Below the pieces are notes generated by a model that worked only from the letters and a program-made list of their open reading frames with translations, was not told the DNA's origin and ran no database searches. Of a DNA stretch of 64,000 nucleotides, positions 43,446-51,828 are shown piece after piece; position 1 is the first letter of the stretch, and every line of letters begins with the position of its first letter. The position numbers and the translations under genes were made by a program. Source of the stretch: Myxococcales bacterium (lineage in GTDB: Bacteria; Myxococcota_A; Polyangia; Palsa-1104; JAEUJZ01); contig JAEUJZ010000160.1 of NCBI GenBank assembly GCA_016794505.1, forward strand, positions 124,001 to 188,000, given 5' to 3'.

Positions 43446-46007
43446 ATGGACGCGCAAGACGGGGCACCCAAGACCGCGAATCCATCGCCCGATCCAACCG
43501 ACGCAGCGACGAGCTATGCCGGGCAGGCGCGCGGTGGAACCGAAGCGTACGCCGCGTACTACGCCGGCATGGACAAGTCCATGCAGCAAAAGGTGGCGCT
43601 GACCACGGCGTACTTTCCGGTGCGCGGCACGCTGGCGGACATGGGGTGCGGCTCGGGGGCTGGCTCGTATGACCTGGCCTGCCTGCACGAAGGCCTGCAC
43701 GTCGTCGGCGTGGATGTGGCGCCCGAGTCGGTGGCCTATGCCAAGGCGCACTATCGTCGGCCCAACTTGGAATACCGCCTGGGTGATATTGCCGAGCCGA
43801 TCTTCGACCGCGAGAGCCTGGACGGCGTGCTGAACTCGTCGGTGTTTCATCACCTGACCAGCTTCAATGACTTTTCGCTGCAGCCGGTTCGCCGGGCGCT
43901 CGATGAGCAGACGCGGGCGCTGCGACCGGGGGGCGTGCTGATCATCCGCGACTTCGTGGTACCGCGCGGCCCGGCCGAGGTGCTGATCGATCTGCCGATG
44001 CGCGACGGGGCGCCAGCCGAGCCGAGCGGCGCATCGGATGTCGCGGGTCTTAGCTCGGCCGCGCTGTTCGAGCGCTTCGCTGCCGAGTGGCGCAGCAGCC
44101 AGAATCCGACGGGGCCGGTGCCGTATCGGCGGCTTGGATCGGTGCGGCCCGGCTGGCAGCGCTATCGCACCAGCCTGCGCGCCGCCAGCGAGTTCGTGCT
44201 GCGCAAGGACTATCGCAGCGACTGGGCTGCCGAGTGCAAAGAGGAGTACACGTACTTCAGCCAGGCCGAGTTTGAGCGCGAGCTTGCTCAGCGCGACCTG
44301 CGCATCGCCGTCTCGATCGAGCTGCGCAACCCGTGGATCGTCGAGAACCGCTTTCGTGGTCGCTTCTTTCTGTACGACCTCGACGAAAAACCGCTGCCGT
44401 ACCCGCCGACGAACTATCTGGTCGTCGGTGAAAAAGTGCGGCGCGGGCAGGGCGTGGGCTTTTCGCTGCAGGTCGAAGCGCCGGAACGCAGCGCGCCAGC
44501 GCCTGACGGCGTCCTTGTGCCGTCGAGTCGACCCCGTTTTTTGCGCCTGTCGCGCAGCCAACACCGCGAGACCGGCCGCTGCATGGAGCTGATCGAGCGA
44601 CCGCATCCCGTCGTCGATCTGCTGCCCTTTTTTCACCAGCACGGCCGCTTGTTTGTGCTGGGGCGCCAGGGCTATCCGCGACCTCTTGTGCATGCGGCGC
44701 AGCGCAGCGGTCTTGGCGCCGAGCCGCAGGGCACAGCCGACTGGCCGTGGGCCAGCCCGAGCTTGGATGGCGCGAGCGTGGCGGGATATCTGACCGAGCC
44801 CCTGACCGCCATGGTTCGAAACGACGAAGGCTTGGGCGGCGAGGGCGTGGGCGACGACGGCGAGGCTTCGCCGGCCTTGCGACAGCACCTGCATGCTCTG
44901 TGGCACGAGCGCGTCGGTCTGCCGGAGCGCTGGATTGCCAAGGTGCGTCCGGGGCTGCGCTATTTCACCTCGCCGGGGGGCCTGAACGAGCGCGTCTCGT
45001 CGCTGTTTATCGAGCTGCACTTTTCCCACAGCGACCTCGGACCCGATGGCCTGCCTCTTTTGCCGGAGCATGCGCCGAACCCCACGAAGTTCGCTCGGGC
45101 TGGCTGCGTGCGACCCCTTTTGGCGACGCAGCTTCTGCGGGCGGCACAAGTCGGCGGGCTTTTGGATGCGCGGCTTGAGCTGAACGTCTACGAGCTCTTT
45201 TCCTGCCTTATTCAATCGGATGTTCCGACGGAAAACGCGCTCACGCTGGGCACGGCAGAGCCCGACTTGGCACGCACGCTGGGACCGTGGATCGGGGCCG
45301 AGATCAGCCTGCGCATCCAGGCTGCAAGCCCGGCGCTGCAGCGGACGCTGCTTGGTCCGGCAGCGCCGCGCCCCGACGACATCGACGCGGTTCTGCAGCC
45401 CGCGCCGCGGGCGGTGTTTGTGCCGTTTGCCGTGCAGACCGATGTCGGCACGGAGCCACCTGCGCCGTTTCTGCGCATCGAGCGCCTGCGCATCGCTGAG
45501 CACGCCGCCGACGGTCAGATCGTGGCGAGCGAGATCCTTGAGTGCGCGCTGCCCAGCCCCACCAGCAGCAACACCGTATCGGTCTTCCCGGTGCTGCGCG
45601 TCGGCGACGCCGCGGGCGAGGTCTTCGTCGGGATCGAGCTGCGCGATCTGCCGGCGGTGCAGGCGTTTACCGGGCAGTCGCGCTTTGCCACCAACCCGGC
45701 GTGGCGGCTGCCCCGCAGCATCGTCGACCTGACGCAGGCCGAGGCCTGGCTGGGTCTGCAGCTTCGTCAGCAGTTCGGATTGCGGACACTGCGGAGCTGG
45801 CCACTAGGCGGCAAGTACTACCCCGCGGTGGGCGCCACCCCCGAGCAGGTGTATCCGCTGGTGGCCGAAGTCGACGCCGAGAGCGTGGCGACGAGCTCGC
45901 TGTCCTTCGTGCCGCTGACCGAGCTGTGGCGACGACGGCAGAGCATCGAGGACGGCCACCTGCGCATCGGGCTGTGGCGGCTGTGCCATGCGCTCGGTGT
46001 GCTGTGA
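43446..46007 (+). CDS. Class I SAM methyltransferase fused to two NUDIX-like regions
   Basis: This encodes 853 residues. Residues ~55-180 are a Rossmann methyltransferase: motif I LADMGCGSGAGSYDLA, VVGVDVAPESV, DGVLNSSVFHHL and LRPGGVLIIRDF. Residues ~395-520 resemble a NUDIX hydrolase (GRLFVLGRQGYPRPLV start, LHALWHERVGLP in place of the REUXEEXGU box, and YFTSPGGLNERVSSLFIEL). A second, similar stretch at ~700-853 has LGLQLRQQFGLR and YYPAVGATPEQVYPLVAEV. Both boxes lack the catalytic Glu pair, so hydrolase activity is doubtful and binding is more likely. The methyltransferase assignment is firm; the NUDIX reading is by pattern. It follows a lipoprotein gene by 9 bases. Confidence 0.8.
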   Translation: MDAQDGAPKTANPSPDPTDAATSYAGQARGGTEAYAAYYAGMDKSMQQKVALTTAYFPVRGTLADMGCGSGAGSYDLACLHEGLHVVGVDVAPESVAYAKAHYRRPNLEYRLGDIAEPIFDRESLDGVLNSSVFHHLTSFNDFSLQPVRRALDEQTRALRPGGVLIIRDFVVPRGPAEVLIDLPMRDGAPAEPSGASDVAGLSSAALFERFAAEWRSSQNPTGPVPYRRLGSVRPGWQRYRTSLRAASEFVLRKDYRSDWAAECKEEYTYFSQAEFERELAQRDLRIAVSIELRNPWIVENRFRGRFFLYDLDEKPLPYPPTNYLVVGEKVRRGQGVGFSLQVEAPERSAPAPDGVLVPSSRPRFLRLSRSQHRETGRCMELIERPHPVVDLLPFFHQHGRLFVLGRQGYPRPLVHAAQRSGLGAEPQGTADWPWASPSLDGASVAGYLTEPLTAMVRNDEGLGGEGVGDDGEASPALRQHLHALWHERVGLPERWIAKVRPGLRYFTSPGGLNERVSSLFIELHFSHSDLGPDGLPLLPEHAPNPTKFARAGCVRPLLATQLLRAAQVGGLLDARLELNVYELFSCLIQSDVPTENALTLGTAEPDLARTLGPWIGAEISLRIQAASPALQRTLLGPAAPRPDDIDAVLQPAPRAVFVPFAVQTDVGTEPPAPFLRIERLRIAEHAADGQIVASEILECALPSPTSSNTVSVFPVLRVGDAAGEVFVGIELRDLPAVQAFTGQSRFATNPAWRLPRSIVDLTQAEAWLGLQLRQQFGLRTLRSWPLGGKYYPAVGATPEQVYPLVAEVDAESVATSSLSFVPLTELWRRRQSIEDGHLRIGLWRLCHALGVL

Positions 46008-46045
46008 CCGTGGCCCGGCGCGCTGTCCGGTGATGCCGCCATCGG

Positions 46046-47002
46046 CTACCAGTTGATCGACCAGGATCCGCCGCTGTTGCGGATCATCGACGTGCCGGCG
46101 TTGGCCCAGCCGGCGCTCGGTCCATTGGTCCACAGCGCCGAGAGTCCATAGAGCGACACAACGCTCCACATCGTGCCGTTGTAGCGATAGGTGTCGTAGC
46201 CGCCGTACAGCCAGACGTCGGTGTCCGAGCTCATCCACAGGTGAGAGGCCTGATAGCCTCCCGAGATGCGCGCCCACTTGGTGCCGTCAAACGTCCAGAC
46301 GTTGTTGTCCTTGCGCGCGGCCCAGACCTTGTTGGGGGCGGTGCCGCGGATGTGGACAAAGGGCAGGGTGCTGTTGCTCGGCTGCTCGGTCCAGCTGCTG
46401 CCATCCCAGCGCAAGAGCATGCCCAGGTCGCCACCGATCCACGCGTCGGTGGTGCTGGCCGCCCAGACCGTCAAAAGGTGGTTGATCGAAGGCAGGCTGA
46501 ACGAGCCCCAGGCCGATCCGTTGTACTGGATGATGACGCCGCGGTCGCCGACGGCCCAGATGTTGTTGCCGCTGGTGCCCCAGATGTCGTTGAGCTCCGA
46601 TGTGTCGGGGACGGGTGTGGTGGCGCGGCTCCATGCGCTGCCATCCCAGTGAATGACGACGCCGGCTTCGCCCACGGCCCAGACGTCTTTGTCGCTGCTG
46701 CCCCACACCGACAAGAGATCCTTGCCCGTCGGCACTGCGACGCTGCGCCACACCTTGCCGTTCCAGTGCAGCATCAGGCCGTTGGGCCCCACAGCCCAGA
46801 CATCCTTGTCGCCGCTGCCCCAGATGCGGTTTACCGCGGGCTGGACAAGCATGTAATCCGTCGGCGATACCGTCGGGCGTGGCTCGGGCAGTGTGTCGCC
46901 GGCCTGCGGCAGGCTGCGGCTGTCTGGATCCTGTGGCCCACAGCCCAGGGACAGCGACAGCAGGGCCAGCGCTGGAACGGCCAATACGTGAGATGTCTTC
47001 AT
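46046..47002 (-). CDS. Seven-bladed beta-propeller lipoprotein with DVWAVG repeats
   Basis: This encodes 318 residues. The signal peptide ends in LSLGC (lipobox). Seven repeats of about 38 residues follow, each shaped like xxIWGSGDKDVWAVG...G.(L/V)xxxxG..W (for example VWGSSDKDVWAVGEAG, IWGTSGNNIWAVGDRG). The last three units are more diverged. This gives one seven-bladed propeller. Related repeats are common in myxobacterial exported proteins and are probably binding modules. The start at 47002 is set by the signal peptide; the longer open frame is spurious. It is divergent from the UDG gene across 234 bases with no evident regulatory element. Confidence 0.85.
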   Translation of the reverse strand: MKTSHVLAVPALALLSLSLGCGPQDPDSRSLPQAGDTLPEPRPTVSPTDYMLVQPAVNRIWGSGDKDVWAVGPNGLMLHWNGKVWRSVAVPTGKDLLSVWGSSDKDVWAVGEAGVVIHWDGSAWSRATTPVPDTSELNDIWGTSGNNIWAVGDRGVIIQYNGSAWGSFSLPSINHLLTVWAASTTDAWIGGDLGMLLRWDGSSWTEQPSNSTLPFVHIRGTAPNKVWAARKDNNVWTFDGTKWARISGGYQASHLWMSSDTDVWLYGGYDTYRYNGTMWSVVSLYGLSALWTNGPSAGWANAGTSMIRNSGGSWSINW

Positions 47003-47236
47003 GGTTGCCTCACAGAGCAGGGCGTGCAGCCCACACCTTGAGGAGCCAAGCGCGCAGGCCACGCACTTTTCGGGGCCTCGACTGTAAGGACGGCCCGTCG
47101 ACGCTGTCAATTTTCGGCCCTGCCAGCCGCGGAACGGCCCAGCCGGCCTGGCAACCGCCGCTGCCCCACCGCGGAGTGTCGGAAGCGGGGGATCTGCGAT
47201 CTCGTGTGCCGGCGGGCAGTGGTATAACCCACGGCG

Positions 47237-48418
47237 ATGGAACCGACGGCAGCCCAGGAACAAGACCGCGGCGGCAGCCTCCGCGACGGCGACACGACAA
47301 AGGACGCTTCGACTGTGGAGGGGCAGGCGCTGGTGGCCGAGCATGTGCAGGCACCGCCCGCCGCAGCACCGGAAGAAGAGCTTTTGCAAGTGACGCGAGC
47401 GACGCGATCACGTCTGCGCAAGCTGCAGGAACAAGGCGTGTCGGGCGTGCCTCGGTCGCGGGCGACGCCTCGACCTAGCGGAGGGCGCTATGACTTTCCT
47501 GGGGCATACGGGGTACCACGAGCCGATTCAGGCAGCGCGTCGGTGGCTGAGCACGTCGAGCCACCGGCTGCGGCAGGTCCTGGTGCTGCGGCAGGTCCTG
47601 GCGCTGCGGCACTGGCCGCGATCGCGGTGCCGTCGTCGCTGCCAGCGTCGGCAGCAGCTGCCGCAGTTGCGCCACGAGCGCCGCAGGTCCCGCCGGCACG
47701 AGCCCTGCCATCGGCTGCCGCTGGGCGTGGCTTTACCTTGGTCGAGGCGAGCTATCCTGAGCTGCCACCAGCCGGCGCGCTGCGTGGGGCAGACGGCCTT
47801 TCCGAGCTGCGTCGACTGCTGGGCGACTGTCAGCGCTGCAAGCTGTGTCACGGCCGCAACAACCTGGTCTTTGCCGACGGCAGTCCCGATGCCTGGCTGG
47901 CCTTTGTCGGCGAAGGACCGGGGGCCGATGAAGACCGCTTGGGGCGCCCGTTTGTCGGAGCGGCTGGGCAGCTTCTGGATCGCATGATCGACGCCATGGC
48001 GGGTGAAGCCAAGCGTCGCGGATACAGCCAGATCGTGCCGCACCTGTCGCGGCAGGCGGTGTACATCGCCAACGTGGTCAAGTGCCGCCCGCCAGGCAAC
48101 CGCACACCCGAGCCGGACGAGATGGCCGCGTGCTCACCGTTTTTGCGTCGTCAGCTCTTGGCCCTGCAGCCGGGTCTGCGGGCCATCGTTGCGCTGGGGC
48201 GCACACCGACGCAGTACTTGCTGCGTACGACGGCGCCGATTAGCGGCCTGCGCGGCCAGTTCGCACAGTGGGAAGGCATTCCCGTGATGCCGACCTATCA
48301 CCCCGCGTACCTTTTGCGCACGCCGAGCGCCAAGCGGCAGGTGTGGGAAGACCTGCAGCGCGTCATCGATGCGCTGGCCGCGCCGGGCACACCTGAGGAA
48401 CGCCCGGCCGCCCCGTAA
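47237..48418 (+). CDS. Uracil-DNA glycosylase, family 4, with long N-terminal extension
   Basis: This encodes 393 residues. The catalytic domain (about 185-390) contains CQRCKLCHGRNNLVFADG, FVGEGPGADEDRLGRPFVGAAGQLLDRM, NVVKCRPPGNRTPEPDE, CSPFLRRQL and MPTYHPAYLLRT. The Cys set fits the [4Fe-4S] cluster of family 4 UDGs, and GEGPGADE is the uracil-recognition motif. The first ~185 residues are Ala/Pro/Arg-rich low complexity with an internal duplication, with no known fold. The start at 47237 gives the full extension; a later start is possible, since the core needs only about 210 residues. Removes uracil from DNA in base-excision repair. Confidence 0.92.
   Translation: MEPTAAQEQDRGGSLRDGDTTKDASTVEGQALVAEHVQAPPAAAPEEELLQVTRATRSRLRKLQEQGVSGVPRSRATPRPSGGRYDFPGAYGVPRADSGSASVAEHVEPPAAAGPGAAAGPGAAALAAIAVPSSLPASAAAAAVAPRAPQVPPARALPSAAAGRGFTLVEASYPELPPAGALRGADGLSELRRLLGDCQRCKLCHGRNNLVFADGSPDAWLAFVGEGPGADEDRLGRPFVGAAGQLLDRMIDAMAGEAKRRGYSQIVPHLSRQAVYIANVVKCRPPGNRTPEPDEMAACSPFLRRQLLALQPGLRAIVALGRTPTQYLLRTTAPISGLRGQFAQWEGIPVMPTYHPAYLLRTPSAKRQVWEDLQRVIDALAAPGTPEERPAAP
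47568..47615 (+). repeat. 18-bp in-frame tandem repeat in the UDG extension
   Basis: Units 47568-47585 and 47586-47603 (CTGCGGCAGGTCCTGG core) are nearly identical, and a partial third follows to about 47615. They encode AAAGPG repeats in the low-complexity N-terminus of the glycosylase and stay in frame. Confidence 0.8.
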
Positions 48419-48538
48419 GACGGCCAACTCGCCGACAAATCGTCGTCGGCCCGTCCGCAGATCGTCAGCAAGCAGAAGGCACATCAACCCACTATCAGCG
48501 CGGCTTGGCATCGCGCATTCGTTCTGTGGAGGAACTTC

Positions 48539-49036
48539 ATGGCCACTTCATCGCTCCTTCGTGTACTGGGGTTTTCACTTGTGCTTCTCGTCGCGGGCGC
48601 ACCGCATGCGCAAGCCGGGGGGCCATCGCCTGGCACCATCGTCATCACCGAGCGCATGCTCAACCCCGCGCTTTCGACGTTTCAGTCGGACCTGAAGAGC
48701 GAGGCCCGCGCGACGCTGACCAAGAACCCCGACAGCGAGTCGTGGAAGGTCCACTTCGTTGCGCACTTGAAGAAGTCTCCCGGATCGCCCGACGTGAACA
48801 TCGTCTTTTATGAGCTGGGCCAAGCGGCCAAGGCTGCCAGCAAGTCCGCCGAGCCGCGTGAGCCCGTGCAGGCCTATCCGATCAAGACCAAGCAGACCGC
48901 GACGATCTTGATCTCGGAAGTGAACCTAAAGACCGAGGAGGGCTTCAAGCCGGGTGGCAAGTATCAGGTGCTGATCACGCGCTTGATCAACGGCAAGGAA
49001 GAGGTCTACGCGCGGACCTCGCTGGAGCTGAAGTAG
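48539..49036 (+). CDS. Exported hypothetical protein
   Basis: This encodes 165 residues. GGAGGAACTTC sits just ahead of the ATG, fixing the start. A cleavable signal peptide ends at AQA-GG. The mature part is a beta-rich domain (TIVITERMLN, SWKVHFVAHLKK, VNIVFYELG, ATILISEVNL, KYQVLITRLINGKEEVYARTSLEL) with no Cys. The family is not recognised by me; it looks like a small periplasmic or secreted beta-sandwich protein. It is convergent with the lipoprotein gene at 49045, with 8 bases between stops. Confidence 0.8.
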   Translation: MATSSLLRVLGFSLVLLVAGAPHAQAGGPSPGTIVITERMLNPALSTFQSDLKSEARATLTKNPDSESWKVHFVAHLKKSPGSPDVNIVFYELGQAAKAASKSAEPREPVQAYPIKTKQTATILISEVNLKTEEGFKPGGKYQVLITRLINGKEEVYARTSLELK

Positions 49037-49044
49037 CCGCGCGC

Positions 49045-49719
49045 TTACAGGTTGCGTTCTTCTTCGATCACCCAGCGACCGCCGCGACACCACAGCGCGC
49101 TGCTCCAGCCACCGGGCTTTCCCCAGGACAGGACGCAGTAGCCTTCGCCGTCTTTGCAGGGGGTACCAGGGCGCGGGCTTGGCTCGCAGCGTCCGTCGCC
49201 CAGGTGCCGAATAGGCGGCGGCGGTGATGGCATCGGTGCTAGCTGCACAACGGCGCTTTGGTCGCGGGCTGAAAGCAGGCGGACGCAGTGGCCGAGGATC
49301 TCGCTGCTGGTCGGTGGGCTGAGCGCGCTTGGCAGGCGCTGCACTTCGTCGTTGCCGCGACGGAACACTAGGTGGGCCAAGAGTTCGAAGCGCCCGTCGT
49401 CGTACTGGTCGTGCGAGATGCCTTGGTACTGCACGGAAAAACCGCTTGGGCTGGTGCGGCGGCCACCGACGGGAATATCGAGTGTCGGTGCATCCGCGGG
49501 AAGTGGGCAGGCGTCTTTTGGCTCGGGTGTCGACGGCAGCGCCGCATCGGGAAGCGCGGCGATGGAGGTTGACGAGGCCAACGGGACGGCACTCGACGGC
49601 GTAGGCGCAGACGCCGGGTTTGCCGAGCGTGCCGCGGCCGAAAGATCGCTGCGCGGGGGCACGACCGCTGGGGATCGGCAGGCCAGCAGGGCAAGTAGCA
49701 GCAGGCCACGGGGTCGCAT
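49045..49719 (-). CDS. Hypothetical lipoprotein
   Basis: This encodes 224 residues. A short signal peptide ends in LLAC (residue 13). About 60 residues of Ser/Ala/Pro-rich linker follow, then a small domain (about 80-224) with six Cys (CPLPADAP, GHCVRLL, DGRCEPSPRPGTPCKDGEGYCVLSW and a final one before the C-terminus). Disulfides are likely. Function unknown. It is 41 bases downstream of the SRPBCC gene, so it may be the last member of the long minus-strand run. Confidence 0.7.
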   Translation of the reverse strand: MRPRGLLLLALLACRSPAVVPPRSDLSAAARSANPASAPTPSSAVPLASSTSIAALPDAALPSTPEPKDACPLPADAPTLDIPVGGRRTSPSGFSVQYQGISHDQYDDGRFELLAHLVFRRGNDEVQRLPSALSPPTSSEILGHCVRLLSARDQSAVVQLAPMPSPPPPIRHLGDGRCEPSPRPGTPCKDGEGYCVLSWGKPGGWSSALWCRGGRWVIEEERNL

Positions 49720-49760
49720 GAGGGCAGCGTAGCAGGCTCGCGCCGATCCGGTGCTGCGCT

Positions 49761-51068
49761 CTAGTAGACCTGCGTCTCAGGCCCGAAGGCGACGGAGGGA
49801 CGCGGGCGACCACTCGTGCGCTCGGCTCGCGTGCGGATGGCTTCCAGGATGACCAGCTGCATGCCGACGTTGACGCCGTATTCCATGAGCGGCTCCAGCT
49901 TGTAGAGCTGGCGCATGACCAAGCTCGCGCGGTCGTACTGCATCGACGACCGCAGGACGATCTGCGTGCCGCCTTGGCGCAACGGCACCAGGTCCCAGCG
50001 CATGCGTGCGCCCTTGAGGTCACCGGACAGCCCCATCATGTCCATGGTGCGGCCCTGGACGCGGGCGCCATAGGTTGTGCGAAAAGACAAAAGGGGCAGT
50101 GACTGCTCGATATCCACCATGCTGGTCGTGTCTTGCGCGCCGGCTCCGACGCTCTGCGTAATGCTGGGGATATAGTTCTTCCAGTCCGACGTCTGTTCGA
50201 CCAAGGCGGAAATAAACTGCGAAGGAGCGGGGGTTCGATCAATCAGCGATACCTCAGAAAGGCGGCCTCCTTGACTGCGCAATAAGACCACGGTGCCGCG
50301 GTCAGCCAAGAAATCCACCGAGGCCGATTGAGAGGGTGCGGGAAGCGCTGCAACCGGTGCGACCTGCTCGGCCCGGCGCTTGACCTGCAGCAAGAGCGTG
50401 CTCTGCGCGACCAGCGCCATGCCCTGTTCCAGCGTCGGGACCTTTTCCAAAACCTTGGCGATCATGCCGCCAGACTTGGTCACTTCAGTAAAACCATACA
50501 TAACAAGCAGGGTGCCGCCGTATACGCTGTAAAATTCAAAGCGAAAACGACGTACTGAATAATCAAAGTTGGGATCAACATCACGAATTTCAACCGGCGC
50601 CCCAGCCATTTGTTGATTTGCAGGCAGTTGCATATAACGATTCGTGCCTTCGACAGAAAATAAGCCATAGCTTAACTGATAGCTATAATCAAAGCTGCCG
50701 TCTGGATTGTTGGATACGATTGACTTCTTAAAATTCTGGACATATTCGCGATATTGGTCGGCTCGCCACAGCACCTCGCGTACGACGCTGGGCGGGGCAG
50801 CGACGAACGTAAACAGCGAAAGCTGGCGCAGGTGACCGTCGGGCTTTGACTCGATCACGGCGATGTCGGTGCTGCGCAGAAGCGGGGCCAGCGACACGAT
50901 CTTTTCCTGGGGCCAGCCCGCAAGCGGGACCATCCGCTTGACCTGTGCCCGCGCAGGCGACACCAGCAGGCCCAGGCCGATCAGGCACAGCCACAGAGCC
51001 TGGCTGCGGACAAGACCGCGCACGCAAAAGCGAGGGCAGGGGCGGGGGCGGGGGATGTGTCGGCTCAC
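49761..51068 (-). CDS. Exported protein with two SRPBCC (START-like) domains
   Basis: This encodes about 435 residues starting at a GTG, chosen because GGGAGG lies eight bases upstream. A signal peptide (cleavage after ARAQ, about 43) shows export. Two START/polyketide-cyclase-like lipid-binding domains follow: one around 60-225 (LSLFTFVAAPPSVVREVLWRADQY) and one around 250-400 (LIDRTPAPSQFISALVEQTSDWKNYIPSI; LVPLRQGGTQIVLRSSM). SRPBCC folds hold hydrophobic ligands, so a periplasmic lipid-carrying role is plausible. The region 50470-50760 has unusually AT-rich codons. It follows the polysaccharide deacetylase gene by 34 bases. Confidence 0.82.
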   Translation of the reverse strand: MSRHIPRPRPCPRFCVRGLVRSQALWLCLIGLGLLVSPARAQVKRMVPLAGWPQEKIVSLAPLLRSTDIAVIESKPDGHLRQLSLFTFVAAPPSVVREVLWRADQYREYVQNFKKSIVSNNPDGSFDYSYQLSYGLFSVEGTNRYMQLPANQQMAGAPVEIRDVDPNFDYSVRRFRFEFYSVYGGTLLVMYGFTEVTKSGGMIAKVLEKVPTLEQGMALVAQSTLLLQVKRRAEQVAPVAALPAPSQSASVDFLADRGTVVLLRSQGGRLSEVSLIDRTPAPSQFISALVEQTSDWKNYIPSITQSVGAGAQDTTSMVDIEQSLPLLSFRTTYGARVQGRTMDMMGLSGDLKGARMRWDLVPLRQGGTQIVLRSSMQYDRASLVMRQLYKLEPLMEYGVNVGMQLVILEAIRTRAERTSGRPRPSVAFGPETQVY

Positions 51069-51102
51069 GGGGAATGCCTCCCGACGGGCGCAGGCCCGGC
51101 AG

Positions 51103-51810
51103 TTAGTTGGGCGCAAGCTCGCGCATGGTGTGGAACGTGGCACCGCGCTGCCGGAAGAAATCGACGGTTGCAGCCAGCGAGTCCAAGGCTGGCTGCCCGG
51201 TGCGATAGCGGCAGTCGATCGGAATCGGCCAGTCGGTCGCGTCGACGAATTCCCAGGGGTGAAAGAAAAAGACAGCCGGGCCGCGTAGCTGCGACAAGAG
51301 CGCGCTGCGCAGCGTCGCTGGAATGCGCAGCCACGAGGGCGCCACCGAGGCGGGTACGCGCGACAGGCCGTGCGTGCGGCTGGGCTCAGCGAAGAACGTG
51401 CCGGGCTTGTGGCGGCCGATCGATGAGTCCACGCGATAGCCGTGCTGCGACAAGATGGGCAGAAACGGCTCGGGAAAGTCGAGGTTGGGGGCGCGAAAGG
51501 ACACGACCTCGCCAAAGCTGCGCAGCGTGGCCGAGGCATCGCGGACCTCGCGCTCGGCCTCGTCGTGCGACATCAGGCTAAAGCGCTTGTGGCTGTCGCC
51601 GTGACAGCCTAGCTCGTGCCCGGCCTCGACGATGCTTTGCACCACCTGGGGAAAGCGCCGAGCGACATCGCCGGTCGTAAAGAACGTGCCGCGGATCCCA
51701 AGCTGCTTGAGCCGAGCCAGCACCCGCGGCGTGCCCTGCACGACACCGAAAAAGGTGCTCAGGTACGGCGGGCAGTCTTGCTCCATATCGATGGTGATGA
51801 GGATCTGCAT
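51103..51810 (-). CDS. NodB-type polysaccharide deacetylase
   Basis: This is a 235-residue carbohydrate esterase family 4 enzyme. The five motifs are recognisable: ITIDMEQD (catalytic Asp region), HELGCHGDSHKRF (metal-binding HxxxH), VVSFRAPNLDFPE, and FFFHPWEF near the C-terminus. No signal peptide, so it probably acts on a cytoplasmic or membrane-attached sugar, which fits deacetylation of a lipid-linked sugar as by ArnD or the XrtA-locus enzymes. It starts at 51810, 18 bases after the methyltransferase stop. The neighbouring glycosyltransferase supports a role in glycolipid or glycan assembly; substrate unknown. Confidence 0.92.
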   Translation of the reverse strand: MQILITIDMEQDCPPYLSTFFGVVQGTPRVLARLKQLGIRGTFFTTGDVARRFPQVVQSIVEAGHELGCHGDSHKRFSLMSHDEAEREVRDASATLRSFGEVVSFRAPNLDFPEPFLPILSQHGYRVDSSIGRHKPGTFFAEPSRTHGLSRVPASVAPSWLRIPATLRSALLSQLRGPAVFFFHPWEFVDATDWPIPIDCRYRTGQPALDSLAATVDFFRQRGATFHTMRELAPN

Positions 51811-51828
51811 GGGCCGGTCTCCGGGCGG

